Assembly (NCBI GenBank): GCA_031275405.1
Contig: JAISOV010000057.1
Span: 1-64,000, forward strand
Direction of reading: 5' to 3'
Source: Clostridium sp.
Lineage (GTDB): Bacteria; Bacillota; Clostridia; Lachnospirales; Lachnospiraceae
DNA: 64,000 nucleotides
The first letter of the stretch is position 1; each line of letters opens with the position of its first letter. This document shows, in pieces, positions 41,786 to 50,838 of the stretch. Both the position numbers and the translations under genes were made by a program. The notes under the pieces are model-generated. The model ran no database searches. It was not told where the DNA came from and saw nothing but the letters and a program-made list of their open reading frames with translations.

Positions 41786-43585
41786 ATGAAAGCAGATATA
41801 GTGATCATTGATAGTGGCGTAAACACAAATCACCCACTATTGCTAGATGAGTACATTGTTGGAATTGAAATATCAGAAAATCTTGCTGTGTCAAGTGGTA
41901 TTGCGGACTCTATCGGACATGGGACAGCAGTATATTACTTGATGCGAAAATATGCACCAAAGGCTAACATTATAGTTGTTAAAATATTTGACGCTACCTT
42001 AGATACAGATTTAGCACGTCTTATTTTTGCGCTAGAATATGTGCTTGAAAATATCGAATGTAAAATAGTCCATTTAAGTAATGGTGTTACCTATTGCGAT
42101 AACATCTCGCAACTAAACCACATTTGCAGTATGTTTATAGAACGTGGTATTATCTTGGTTGCTGCATTTGACAATAGTGGGGTTCTGTCTTATCCCGCAT
42201 GTTTTGATACTGTTATAGGTGTAGATACAAGTGAGAATTGCAAAAAAATTACTGAATATATATACATTGAAAACAGTCCAATTAACTTTCGTGGCGTTGG
42301 TACCAGTTTGCGTTTGCCATGGCTAAACCAAGAATATAAACTAGTCGGAGGTTCAAGTTTTGCTGCACCGTACATAACAGCTAAGATATATGATCTTATC
42401 TTGAATGGGCATAGCGGGTTATCAAATATTTTATTAGAATTGAAAAGGAACGCCAATCAAACAATATGTTGCGAGCAAAGCGAACCATTGCCGCAGCCTT
42501 TTGCTATTGGTAGTGCCATAGTATTTCCATTTAATAAGGAAATGCATAGTGTTGTTCGTTATAGGAAGTTGCTGAATTTTGAATTGCAAGGAGTGTATGA
42601 TGTCAAATATCTCGGAAATGTTTCTAAAAAGTTGTCCGATCTGCTAAACATTTGTGAAGATGGAATATTGAAAAACTATGAACAAATTGACTGGGATGGA
42701 GCGTTTGATACTATCATATTAGGTCATACAATCGAACTAGGCAAGGCTATCGGAACTAATTTTATAACATATATGCTCAATAAGTGTATTCAACATAAGA
42801 AAAATATATTTTGCTTTGATGATTTGAGCGGCTATAAAGATTTATGCGATATCATCCAAAGTATAGGATTGCATTGCTACTATCCTTTTGCGACTGGCTA
42901 TCATGTGAAAAATAATACTTTTAATAAGCTGAATCACATTGGCAAACCTATAATTGGAATATTTGGAACAAGTCCGAAACAAGGAAAATTTTCGTTGCAG
43001 TTGGAAATGAGAGAGCGGTTTATGAACAGAGGGTATCGTGTGGGTCAGGTTGGAACAGAACCAACTGCACCATTATTTGGGTTTGACACTTGTATTCCGA
43101 CCGGATATGCTTCTACCTCGCAGGTACATGATTATCAATTGGTTACACTTACCAATAGCGAATTGGCAAGGATAGAGCAGACGAATCCGGATATCATATT
43201 AATTGGGGGACAATCCCATCTCGTGCCGCTCACTACCGGAAATCTTGGTCATTACAACTTGGATAATACGAGTTTAATTTTAGGCAGTGAACCTGATGTG
43301 TTTGTTTTGTGTGTAAATTATAATGACGACATTAAATATATCCGAAGAAATTTTCTTTTCCTGGAAGGAATAATAGATACCAAGGTTATAGCTATCGTAA
43401 TATTTCCATTTCGGCGCGAAATATTGTGGGATAAGTTTGGGAACATTACAGAAAAGCTGAATGAATCAAAACTTATGTGCAAAAAGAATGAACTTATGAA
43501 GGAATTTTCAATACCCGCGTATGTATTAACAAATCCCGAGGAACTGGACTCTCTTGTTGAAACGTGTGTAAATTATTTCGAGTAG
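41786..43585 (+). CDS. Subtilisin-like protease fused to a P-loop maturation domain
   Basis: This is a 599-residue protein. Residues 1-205 are an S8 protease with an intact triad: D9 in VIIDSGVN, H45 in SIGHGTAVY, S191 in GGSSFAAP, plus the oxyanion asparagine N130. No signal peptide is present, so it acts in the cytoplasm. The C-terminal half (about 300-599) has a P-loop-like GTSPKQGKFS (394-403) followed by GYRVGQVGTEPTAP, resembling DUF1611-type domains and, from memory, the TIGR04066 peptide-maturation family. It probably removes the precursor's leader. The role of the second domain is unknown. Confidence 0.82.
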   Translation: MKADIVIIDSGVNTNHPLLLDEYIVGIEISENLAVSSGIADSIGHGTAVYYLMRKYAPKANIIVVKIFDATLDTDLARLIFALEYVLENIECKIVHLSNGVTYCDNISQLNHICSMFIERGIILVAAFDNSGVLSYPACFDTVIGVDTSENCKKITEYIYIENSPINFRGVGTSLRLPWLNQEYKLVGGSSFAAPYITAKIYDLILNGHSGLSNILLELKRNANQTICCEQSEPLPQPFAIGSAIVFPFNKEMHSVVRYRKLLNFELQGVYDVKYLGNVSKKLSDLLNICEDGILKNYEQIDWDGAFDTIILGHTIELGKAIGTNFITYMLNKCIQHKKNIFCFDDLSGYKDLCDIIQSIGLHCYYPFATGYHVKNNTFNKLNHIGKPIIGIFGTSPKQGKFSLQLEMRERFMNRGYRVGQVGTEPTAPLFGFDTCIPTGYASTSQVHDYQLVTLTNSELARIEQTNPDIILIGGQSHLVPLTTGNLGHYNLDNTSLILGSEPDVFVLCVNYNDDIKYIRRNFLFLEGIIDTKVIAIVIFPFRREILWDKFGNITEKLNESKLMCKKNELMKEFSIPAYVLTNPEELDSLVETCVNYFE

Positions 43586-43600
43586 GCAATGGAGGTCACG

Positions 43601-45394
43601 ATGTATAAAAAAGGTATTAAAAATATGTCAAACGCTCGTTTTTTATGGTTGCAGGCATGGCATTATAATAAGAAGTTTTTGGTTGATACAGTATTATATA
43701 CTATATCAAAGACAATAGACCCCTTTATTGCCATTGTATATCCCAAAATAATAATAGATTCAATTCAAGAGGGCAAAAGCGCTTCAACCATTTTACTGTT
43801 TTGCATTGCTATGGGTGTTTCCTTTTTATTAACTAAAAACGGATTATCTTACGCGCAGAAAGATATAGAATTACAAGGTGAGTTTCTTATGATGAAACTG
43901 AGATTGCTGTGCAACAGAATTAATATGTCTGTTGCACTCGATGACTTAGAGAACCCCGCATACCTTGACAGAAAAATTCACTCAATGAAAATAATATGGA
44001 ACAGCAGCGATTTTATTGCGTATCATCTTTCCTTCGCAGATATTTTTGTCGGAATAACTCAAACGGTGCTACTGTTGATTTTTACATTGAACATAAATTG
44101 GATATTAGGAATTGGTGTTTTAATGATATATATTATAAATACATTTTTGCATCGAATTGCCAACAAAAAGAACTACAGCATAGACGAAAGTCTTGCTCCG
44201 ACGCAGCGAAAGATAAATTATTTTAACAGCATTTTTTCAGATTTCAGTTACGGGACAGTTATAAGGGTTAACAGTTTAGCTGATTGGTTAATCGATAAAG
44301 CCAAAAAAATTCGTAATGAAAATTCAAAGCAAGAAGGTCGTAAGGATAAAAACTTACTTCCAGTCAATATCATTTCTTCTGCTTTGGACTGTATTCAAGA
44401 AATGGGGGTATATATTTATCTAATCATAAGTGTTATTGTGCATAAAATGACCATAGGCAATTTCACGATGGGATTGCTAGCAATACGTCAGTTTTCCGTA
44501 TCATTAGAGCAAATTACTAATGCATATACAACAATGGGGATCATAGGATTTTATATGACGGATTTTCGTTTATTTCTTAGTGACTATAATGTGGCAGACA
44601 GCGAACTTGAGCAAACCCTAAATAGCGATAATATAGAAATTGAATTTAAAAATGTTTGGTTCAAATACCCGAGAACTGATGAATATATTTTAAAGGGCGT
44701 GAATATTTCCATCCACAAAGGAGAAAAATTGTCGATTGTCGGCGAGAATGGCGCAGGAAAATCTACATTGGTTAAGCTTTTGCTACGGTTGTACACACCA
44801 TCAGAGGGAACGATATTGCTGAATGGTGTGGATATACAAGAAATTGATTATTCCAGATATCAAAAACTCATTGCAACCGTTTTTCAAGATTATAGGGTAT
44901 ACTCATTTAGTGTTGCGGAAAACATTATGTTTGATGTTTTGGGGAGCGAAGATGAAAACATTAAAAGAGACAGGTTGAAGTCGGCTATAGAGCGAAGCGG
45001 TCTTTCACAAAAAGTCGGTGAGTTGAAAAATAATTTTGACACTATATTAGGTAAGCAATTTGTTGAAGACGGCGTTGAACTCTCTGGTGGGGAGGCGCAA
45101 AAGCTAGCAGTAGCTCGCGCATTGTATAAAGACTCCCCGATACTAATTTTAGATGAACCTACTGCTAATTTATCGCCAATCGCTGAACATATGATGTACA
45201 GTAAGCTTGCTGACATATCAAAAGACAGAACTGCGTTTTTCATATCTCATCGATTGGCAAGTTCAAAGTTTTGCACTCGTGTTATAGTTCTTGACAATGG
45301 TATCATCGCCGAAGATGGTTCCCACGAAAATTTACTCAAACAAAAAGGGAAGTACGCTGAGTTATATAGATTACAGGCACAGTATTACCAATAA
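43601..45394 (+). CDS. ABC transporter, fused membrane and ATPase domains (first)
   Basis: This 597-residue half-transporter has six membrane segments in the first 330 residues, then an ATPase with Walker A GENGAGKST, signature LSGGE and Walker B ILILDEP. There is no C39 peptidase domain, so leader removal must be done by another protein, here presumably the S8 protease. GGAGGT lies four bases before ATG 43601; ATG 43589 is in frame but would overlap that site. It probably pairs with the next gene to export the mature peptide. Confidence 0.9.
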   Translation: MYKKGIKNMSNARFLWLQAWHYNKKFLVDTVLYTISKTIDPFIAIVYPKIIIDSIQEGKSASTILLFCIAMGVSFLLTKNGLSYAQKDIELQGEFLMMKLRLLCNRINMSVALDDLENPAYLDRKIHSMKIIWNSSDFIAYHLSFADIFVGITQTVLLLIFTLNINWILGIGVLMIYIINTFLHRIANKKNYSIDESLAPTQRKINYFNSIFSDFSYGTVIRVNSLADWLIDKAKKIRNENSKQEGRKDKNLLPVNIISSALDCIQEMGVYIYLIISVIVHKMTIGNFTMGLLAIRQFSVSLEQITNAYTTMGIIGFYMTDFRLFLSDYNVADSELEQTLNSDNIEIEFKNVWFKYPRTDEYILKGVNISIHKGEKLSIVGENGAGKSTLVKLLLRLYTPSEGTILLNGVDIQEIDYSRYQKLIATVFQDYRVYSFSVAENIMFDVLGSEDENIKRDRLKSAIERSGLSQKVGELKNNFDTILGKQFVEDGVELSGGEAQKLAVARALYKDSPILILDEPTANLSPIAEHMMYSKLADISKDRTAFFISHRLASSKFCTRVIVLDNGIIAEDGSHENLLKQKGKYAELYRLQAQYYQ

Positions 45395-45464
45395 AACTAT
45401 TTGAACCAAACATCAGTTGCAATTATTTGACTAATAACAGATTAATATGCAGGAGGGAAATAAT

Positions 45465-47279
45465 ATGCACACAAAAATTAAAAACATATTTTCATATTTT
45501 AGAGATGTCGGCGCATTGCTGAAAATAGTGTGGTCTATTGACAAATGGTATCTTATTATGATGCCATTAACAATAGTGACAACAGTTTGCCAGTCGCTCG
45601 TGGCTATCATTTTTCCTAAGTTGATTATTGACGAGATTACTACTCGAAAAAGAATTGGTACTGCGATAGTGATTGTGGTGCTTATGGCAACCATTCTTTT
45701 TTTCTCGAAAGCAGTACAGAGGTTAGTAGATTACCTCAGTAATGTCCGTATGAGAAGCATACGCAACGAGTTGACATTGACTATTCAGAAAAAAATTATG
45801 ACTCTGGATTATTGGAATTTAGAAAATCCTGAATTTTTGAACTTTTATCAACGCGCAAGCGGTGTTGTTACTATGTGGCAGGCAGATTTGCAGCGTTTGT
45901 TAAATGCTATCATTGCAGTAGGATCATCTTTACTTATTGTTGTCGGCACAATTTATATATTATCTGTTTTTGATGTTTTCATTTTCATACTAATTGTAAT
46001 GGTAGTATTGCTCAGTTCCTTATTAAATGCTCGCGTAATGAAAGCGCAAGTAGATATGTATAAGGATTTTGCACCCAATATCAGAAAGATGAATTATTTG
46101 ATGGATGAATTACAAGATAATAAGTATGCCAAAGAAATTCGAACTTATAATATGAAAAAGTGGCTTTCACGAAAAACGGAAAATGTTTTGATGCGTATGT
46201 ATAAGATAACAAGAAAAGTTTATAATGTGCAAATAGCGTCACAGGGGGCAGTTCTGTCATTAAATATAATACAAAATGCAGCAATTTATGCATATGCGGG
46301 GTGGCTTTCATTGATTGGTAAAATTGCAATCGGTGATTTACTTATGCTTATTAACGCAGCTTCGGCCTTTACAAGTGGACTGCAGAATATTTTTTCAAAT
46401 TATCTGACAGTCAAAGAAGCCGGTATATATATTCGCGAATTGATTGCATTTATGGATCTCAAAAATGTAGAGAAAGGATACGCTATAACTTTAAAAAATA
46501 CTATAGATTATTTGATGGACGATTTGACAATTGAGTTTAAAGATGTTTGCTTCAAATACCCTAATCAAGAAAAATATGTCCTTGAAAATATAAATATCGT
46601 ATTATCAGGCAATGAAACAGTTGCTATAGTAGGAGATAACGGAGTGGGAAAAACTACATTTGTAAAGTTACTATTACGGCTATATAAACCAAGCAAAGGA
46701 GAAATTTTTTTGAATGGCATCAACATTTGGGATTACGCTTTGAGTGAATATATGGGTTTGTTTAGTGTAGTATTTCAAGATTATAAGGTGTTTGCTTTTT
46801 CAATATTGGAAAATATTGTTTTGCAAAAAGAGGCAGACGTTGATAAGGGTTTCATTGATCAAATTCTAAAATCTGTTGGATTGTTTGACAAAGTTCAATC
46901 CTTGCCACAAGAAATCGCACAACATATTTCACGCAGTTTTATTGATTCAGGAATAGAGTTCTCGGGAGGCGAGATGCAACAACTGCAGATAGGGCAAGCA
47001 CTGTATCGTAATACCCCCATTTTAGTTTTAGACGAACCAACTGCTAACCTCTCTCCGCAAGAAGAAAATAGGATATTTACATATATATCTAATTTGAGTA
47101 GCGATAAGCTTTCTATTATTGTTTCTCATCGTATGAGTTGTTGCAATATAAGTACAAGGGTAATAGTGTTTAAGAGCGATCAGACAATAGCGTCAGGAAC
47201 CCATTCTAAACTTTTAGAAACTGATGAATTTTATGCACATCTGTTTAACTTGCAAGCCCAATACTATCAAAACATTTGA
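45465..47279 (+). CDS. ABC transporter, fused membrane and ATPase domains (second)
   Basis: This 604-residue half-transporter is built like its neighbour: six membrane segments, Walker A GDNGVGKTT, signature FSGGEMQQLQ and Walker B ILVLDEP. AGGAGGGA lies five bases before ATG 45465. It is related to, but clearly distinct from, the first transporter, so the pair is likely a heterodimer exporting (or giving immunity to) the peptide. It is the last gene of the island before the IS30 copy. Confidence 0.9.
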   Translation: MHTKIKNIFSYFRDVGALLKIVWSIDKWYLIMMPLTIVTTVCQSLVAIIFPKLIIDEITTRKRIGTAIVIVVLMATILFFSKAVQRLVDYLSNVRMRSIRNELTLTIQKKIMTLDYWNLENPEFLNFYQRASGVVTMWQADLQRLLNAIIAVGSSLLIVVGTIYILSVFDVFIFILIVMVVLLSSLLNARVMKAQVDMYKDFAPNIRKMNYLMDELQDNKYAKEIRTYNMKKWLSRKTENVLMRMYKITRKVYNVQIASQGAVLSLNIIQNAAIYAYAGWLSLIGKIAIGDLLMLINAASAFTSGLQNIFSNYLTVKEAGIYIRELIAFMDLKNVEKGYAITLKNTIDYLMDDLTIEFKDVCFKYPNQEKYVLENINIVLSGNETVAIVGDNGVGKTTFVKLLLRLYKPSKGEIFLNGINIWDYALSEYMGLFSVVFQDYKVFAFSILENIVLQKEADVDKGFIDQILKSVGLFDKVQSLPQEIAQHISRSFIDSGIEFSGGEMQQLQIGQALYRNTPILVLDEPTANLSPQEENRIFTYISNLSSDKLSIIVSHRMSCCNISTRVIVFKSDQTIASGTHSKLLETDEFYAHLFNLQAQYYQNI

Positions 47280-47411
47280 TTGGTTGAATTTTTTAGTATG
47301 GGATACTTCTTTTACAACGCTCATTCTGTTTTACTGTTTTGCATGATACAGCAAGCTTAAATTTAGACAAAAATTCAGTTTGAAACGGCGATTACATAAT
47401 AACAATGGCAT

Positions 47412-48438
47412 GGCAAGTTGTAAAATGAATTGCCCAAGCCCATCAAAAAAGACCCATTCCGGAGCCAGACCAGTTATGCTTAACATCACTGAAATGGTTT
47501 ATAAAGCGGATACGGCGCAGATGAGGCACGATCAAAGGGCAGCGAACAAAGGCCGTGGGCTAAAGATCGGGAACGACCAGGAACCGGCGGACTACATGGA
47601 GCGGAAAATCAAGGACGGGAAGTGGCCGCCAGACGCGGTCATCGGCAGGATCAAAGCGGAAAAGATGCCGTTTAAGACAGCCATCTGCACGAAGACGGCC
47701 TACAGTTATGTTGATCAAGGGATTTTCCGGGAAGTGGCCAACAAGGATCTGTGGGTAAAAAAAGACGGCGGTAAGAAACGGGATCATAAAAAAATCCGCA
47801 AGGTGGCGCTGAACAACAGGAATGGCAGGAGCATCACGGAACGCCCCCAGGAAGCCGAAGGACGGAGCGGGCAAGGACACTGGGAGATTGATCTGGCCGT
47901 GGGGAAGCAAGGCACGAAACCGGTGATCCTGACGCTTGTGGAACGCAGGACGCGGAGATCGCTGTATGTCCTGGTGAAGGACAAGACGCAGCAGGAAGTC
48001 ATCCGGGCGGTCAGCAGGGCAAGAAAACGCGTAGGCGGCGACTTCTCCGGAGTGTCCAAGACCATCACGGCGGACAACGGCAGCGGGTTCCTGGACAGCT
48101 GGGCGATCAAAGCGGCGGCAGAATGTGAAGAAGCCTACTACGCCCATCCGTACAGCAGCCGGGACGGGGCAGCAATGAGAACGGCAGCCGGATCCTGCGG
48201 CGGTTCATTCCCAAAGGAGTCGGCATCGGCGGGCTAAGTGATGAGGAACTGCAAAGAATTGAGGACTGGGTAAACAGTTATCCCCGCAGGATACATGGAT
48301 ACAGGACAGCTAATGAAATGGCGGCGGCATAAAAAAGCACAGTCATTTTCCTCCCCCTTGAAGGAAGCCCGCAACCGCCAATAGGAAGCATAAACATAAC
48401 TGGTAGAAAATGGTTGGCAATGAAACTTGGAATTTACA
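47412..48438 (+). mobile_element. Defective IS30-family element
   Basis: The left end GGCAAGTTGTAAAATG and the right end ending AATTTACA match the miniature copy at 37980. Between them lies a transposase with integrase-core blocks HWEIDLAVGKQGTKPVILTLVERRTR and TITADNGSGF. The N-terminal helix-turn-helix seen in the fragment at 24.9 kb is missing. A one-base frameshift near 48168 moves the end (NENGSRILRRFIPKGVGIG ... RTANEMAAA) into another frame. It is the right edge of the peptide island, in the same orientation as the left copy. Confidence 0.9.
47425..48332 (+). pseudogene. IS30 transposase, truncated and frameshifted
   Basis: The frame from ATG 47425 (MNCPSPSKKTHSGARPV) lacks the DNA-binding region and runs to TAA 48235-48237 in the wrong frame after the shift near 48168. 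The true C-terminus is in the +1 frame to TAA 48330-48332. Catalytic residues of the DDE core are partly visible (HWEIDL, TADNG), but the protein cannot be intact. Confidence 0.88.
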
Positions 48439-48465
48439 GCACATATGATAATCATCATGTACAGC

Positions 48466-48494
48466 TTGACTTACTGCAATCGTTGTGGTACCAT
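48466..48494 (+). promoter_or_regulatory. Promoter upstream of the small ORF
   Basis: TTGACT at 48466, a 17-base spacer and TACCAT at 48489. Downstream, hairpins CATATCC/GGATATG and TGACTGC/GCAGTCA occupy the 200-base leader before the small ORF. Confidence 0.55.
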
Positions 48495-48703
48495 ATCCGC
48501 AGGATATGATATAGGCTGGATGGCCATGCCTTTGCCGTGACTGCGGAGCAGTCATGGTATCATCAAGTTGTCTATAGAAGCAGCGGCTGCCAATCAATGA
48601 TGATAATGACTCTGTGAGGAAAACCTGCATATAAACCCATGAAGGCCGCCCTATCATGGATTGCAAAGCGTTCAAATCACAAAAATACTGAGGAGGTAAT
48701 ATT

Positions 48704-48811
48704 ATGTCAATCGTAAAAGTAAATCGATCAGGCGCACAGCATGTTATATATAACACGAATGCCGCCACCACACAAATTGGTACATGGTATCATTTATCCG
48801 GCAAACCCTAG
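48704..48811 (+). CDS. Small ORF of unknown function (35 aa)
   Basis: AGGAGGT lies eight bases before ATG 48704, one of the strongest ribosome binding sites in the window. The 35-residue product is neutral to basic (MSIVKVNRSGAQHVIYNTN and onward, ending in GTWYHLSGKP). It stops two bases before the stop codon of the convergent RCC1-repeat gene. It has no family I recognise. It could be a real small peptide, a leader or the truncated start of a lost gene. Confidence 0.5.
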   Translation: MSIVKVNRSGAQHVIYNTNAATTQIGTWYHLSGKP

Positions 48812-48813
48812 CC

Positions 48814-50517
48814 TTACTGATTTCCCTCTCCGACTTGCCTGACTTTATATTCCTCGTAAGGATACATACTTTCGCAGATCAACTGAATCCATCCCTTATG
48901 ATAATAGATCGTATAATAAATACCGTCCATCTGATACACCGCGTTGATGTCACTTCCATTAGAAAAGTCTTCCTCCTCCAAGGGTTTCCCTAACACGCCT
49001 TCTGCCGCTTCCCTTTCCATCCCTATTGCAAGCCTTCCGTCCCTGGAGCCATAGGCAGTCATCTGAAAGGCGGCCAGCTCATGATATTCGTTAAACAGAA
49101 AGAGAAAGGATCCGTCCTTTGAAGCGTAGTAATACAAAAGTCTATGATCCTCCAGGACATCTGTCAGACTGTATTCCATCCCTATCCCATCCAGGTAGTC
49201 CTCTAATTCATCGAAGGACCAGCCATACTCGCACCCGGCCAGCCTAAGATGCAAATCTCTGTTCTTTTCCATAATATCGATTGGCTGGAAGCGCTCTGAA
49301 TAGGAAACTTCCACCGGAACATACCTTTCTCCTTCCAAGGTCTCCATAGGCCGAATAATATCCCCATAATAATCATATCCCCGCTTCCGGCTGCCTTCCC
49401 CTGTTACTTCAAACCCACAGGCGGCCAGGCTTCCGTCCTGCTTTTCTACAAAAGTAACATAGGGATACACACAGGCATACGTATTTCCCAGGCCGGCAGG
49501 TATGCCGCTAGCAGCGGCATTAAATTCCATGGAATCAAACCAGACCATTTTGACTTGCTCCAGCGCTTTTACCGGCTCCCTTATGAAATCTTCTTCCCCG
49601 CTGTCTGTTCCGCATGAGCCAAAGGTATTGTTTCCCCATGTCCACAAAGAGCCGTCTTCCTTGATTGCCCCCGCGCTAAAAGCGCCGCTTGTAACATAGA
49701 CTGCGCCATCCATCATTTTCACAGGCTGTGCATGGCTCATTTTCTCGTCGGCTTTGCCGCTTTTGGAGGAAGTCGTTTTGAATTCTCCCCACCACCACAC
49801 GCTTCCGTCTTTCTGTAAAGCGGTAATGCTTCTATACCCGCATCTGGCATAGGAAACATCTTCCATCAAAAGCACCGGCTCTGTGGAAACCGTTTTACCG
49901 GGATTGGAGGAATAGTCAAACTCTCCGGGAACCTCCATTCCCATCAACCCGTTCAGGTTCGCGCCCATCCCATAAAGTTCCCCGTCCGCCGTAAGGTAGA
50001 TTGCAAAGTATTCCCCGCTGGCATCTACATGGACGACATGTTCCGCAATCTTCCGGGGGACAGCTTCCAGACTGTCATCATATCCGCTCTGTTCCGTATA
50101 CTGTTCCCCGATTCCCAATTGTCCGTACGCGTTATCCCCATATCCCCATAAAACGTTGTTTTCATCAATATAGTAATAATTCCGCGCCTTGATCCTGTTA
50201 TGGAGATAGTAATCCGTGAGATCAAACGGCTCTCCTATGTGAAGGTCTTCCATGTCTTCTACCAGATAGATTGGCGCCGCAGCGCTGCCTTGCTTCTGTT
50301 GATCATCCTCTGCCAGTACCGTTTCCGCTTCCTCCCCTGTTCTTTCCGGCAAGCCATGGTCAGGCGAATCATAAACGGAAATACGCATAAGATAAATAAA
50401 TATCGCAATGGCAGCTAAAGTAAGGAGCGTACCTGGCAAAGCAATCAGATTTTTCCTGGATCCTATTGAGATATTTTTCAATGAGTCCGTTTTCTTTCCC
50501 TTCATCTTGATCACCAT
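48814..50517 (-). CDS. RCC1-repeat membrane-anchored protein
   Basis: This is a protein of about 567 residues. One membrane segment (LPGTLLTLAAIAIFIYLMRI) is followed by an extracytoplasmic region with RCC1-like propeller repeats: VLWGYGDNAYGQLGIG, ELYGMGANLNGLMG, SVWWWGEF, and SLWTWGNNTFGSCG. The C-terminal 150 residues form a separate domain with an EEYKVRQV end. The start is uncertain: ATG 50517 follows GAAAG, and GTG 50553 follows GGAGG too closely. Function unknown; such proteins in Lachnospiraceae are probably surface-binding. Confidence 0.8.
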   Translation of the reverse strand: MVIKMKGKKTDSLKNISIGSRKNLIALPGTLLTLAAIAIFIYLMRISVYDSPDHGLPERTGEEAETVLAEDDQQKQGSAAAPIYLVEDMEDLHIGEPFDLTDYYLHNRIKARNYYYIDENNVLWGYGDNAYGQLGIGEQYTEQSGYDDSLEAVPRKIAEHVVHVDASGEYFAIYLTADGELYGMGANLNGLMGMEVPGEFDYSSNPGKTVSTEPVLLMEDVSYARCGYRSITALQKDGSVWWWGEFKTTSSKSGKADEKMSHAQPVKMMDGAVYVTSGAFSAGAIKEDGSLWTWGNNTFGSCGTDSGEEDFIREPVKALEQVKMVWFDSMEFNAAASGIPAGLGNTYACVYPYVTFVEKQDGSLAACGFEVTGEGSRKRGYDYYGDIIRPMETLEGERYVPVEVSYSERFQPIDIMEKNRDLHLRLAGCEYGWSFDELEDYLDGIGMEYSLTDVLEDHRLLYYYASKDGSFLFLFNEYHELAAFQMTAYGSRDGRLAIGMEREAAEGVLGKPLEEEDFSNGSDINAVYQMDGIYYTIYYHKGWIQLICESMYPYEEYKVRQVGEGNQ

Positions 50518-50599
50518 GCTTCTTTCAAGGTCTGGAGACTTTGTGCGTAACACAAACCTCCGGCTGAAAAAATGCAATTTTTTCAGCCTTTCCCGCCTC

Positions 50600-50825
50600 C
50601 CTATGTACCGGCTTCTTGTCTGCCGTCAGTCCAAGTACGTCTTGCTGGGAATCGGTAGCCTGGATCATATTTTCTACGATCTTCACCATTTCTTCATGGC
50701 AGCCATAGTCCTGCATACCCTAAATTGGCCATATGGATCCGTGCCGTATCCCCATAAGATATTTTGGCCATCTATATTTCGGAAGGGTTCCCGGTATTGG
50801 TTGCGCTCTGGCGGTCAGCATAGGC
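50600..50825 (-). pseudogene. Decayed RCC1-repeat fragment
   Basis: On the minus strand from about 50810 a frame reads NIDGQNILWGYGTDPYGQF, which matches the repeat of the adjacent RCC1 gene. It then shifts into a second frame (MQDYGCHEEMVKIVENMIQ). It has no start or ribosome binding site and is broken by frameshift, so it is a remnant of a second copy. Confidence 0.65.
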
Positions 50826-50838
50826 GCTCCGGAAAGTT

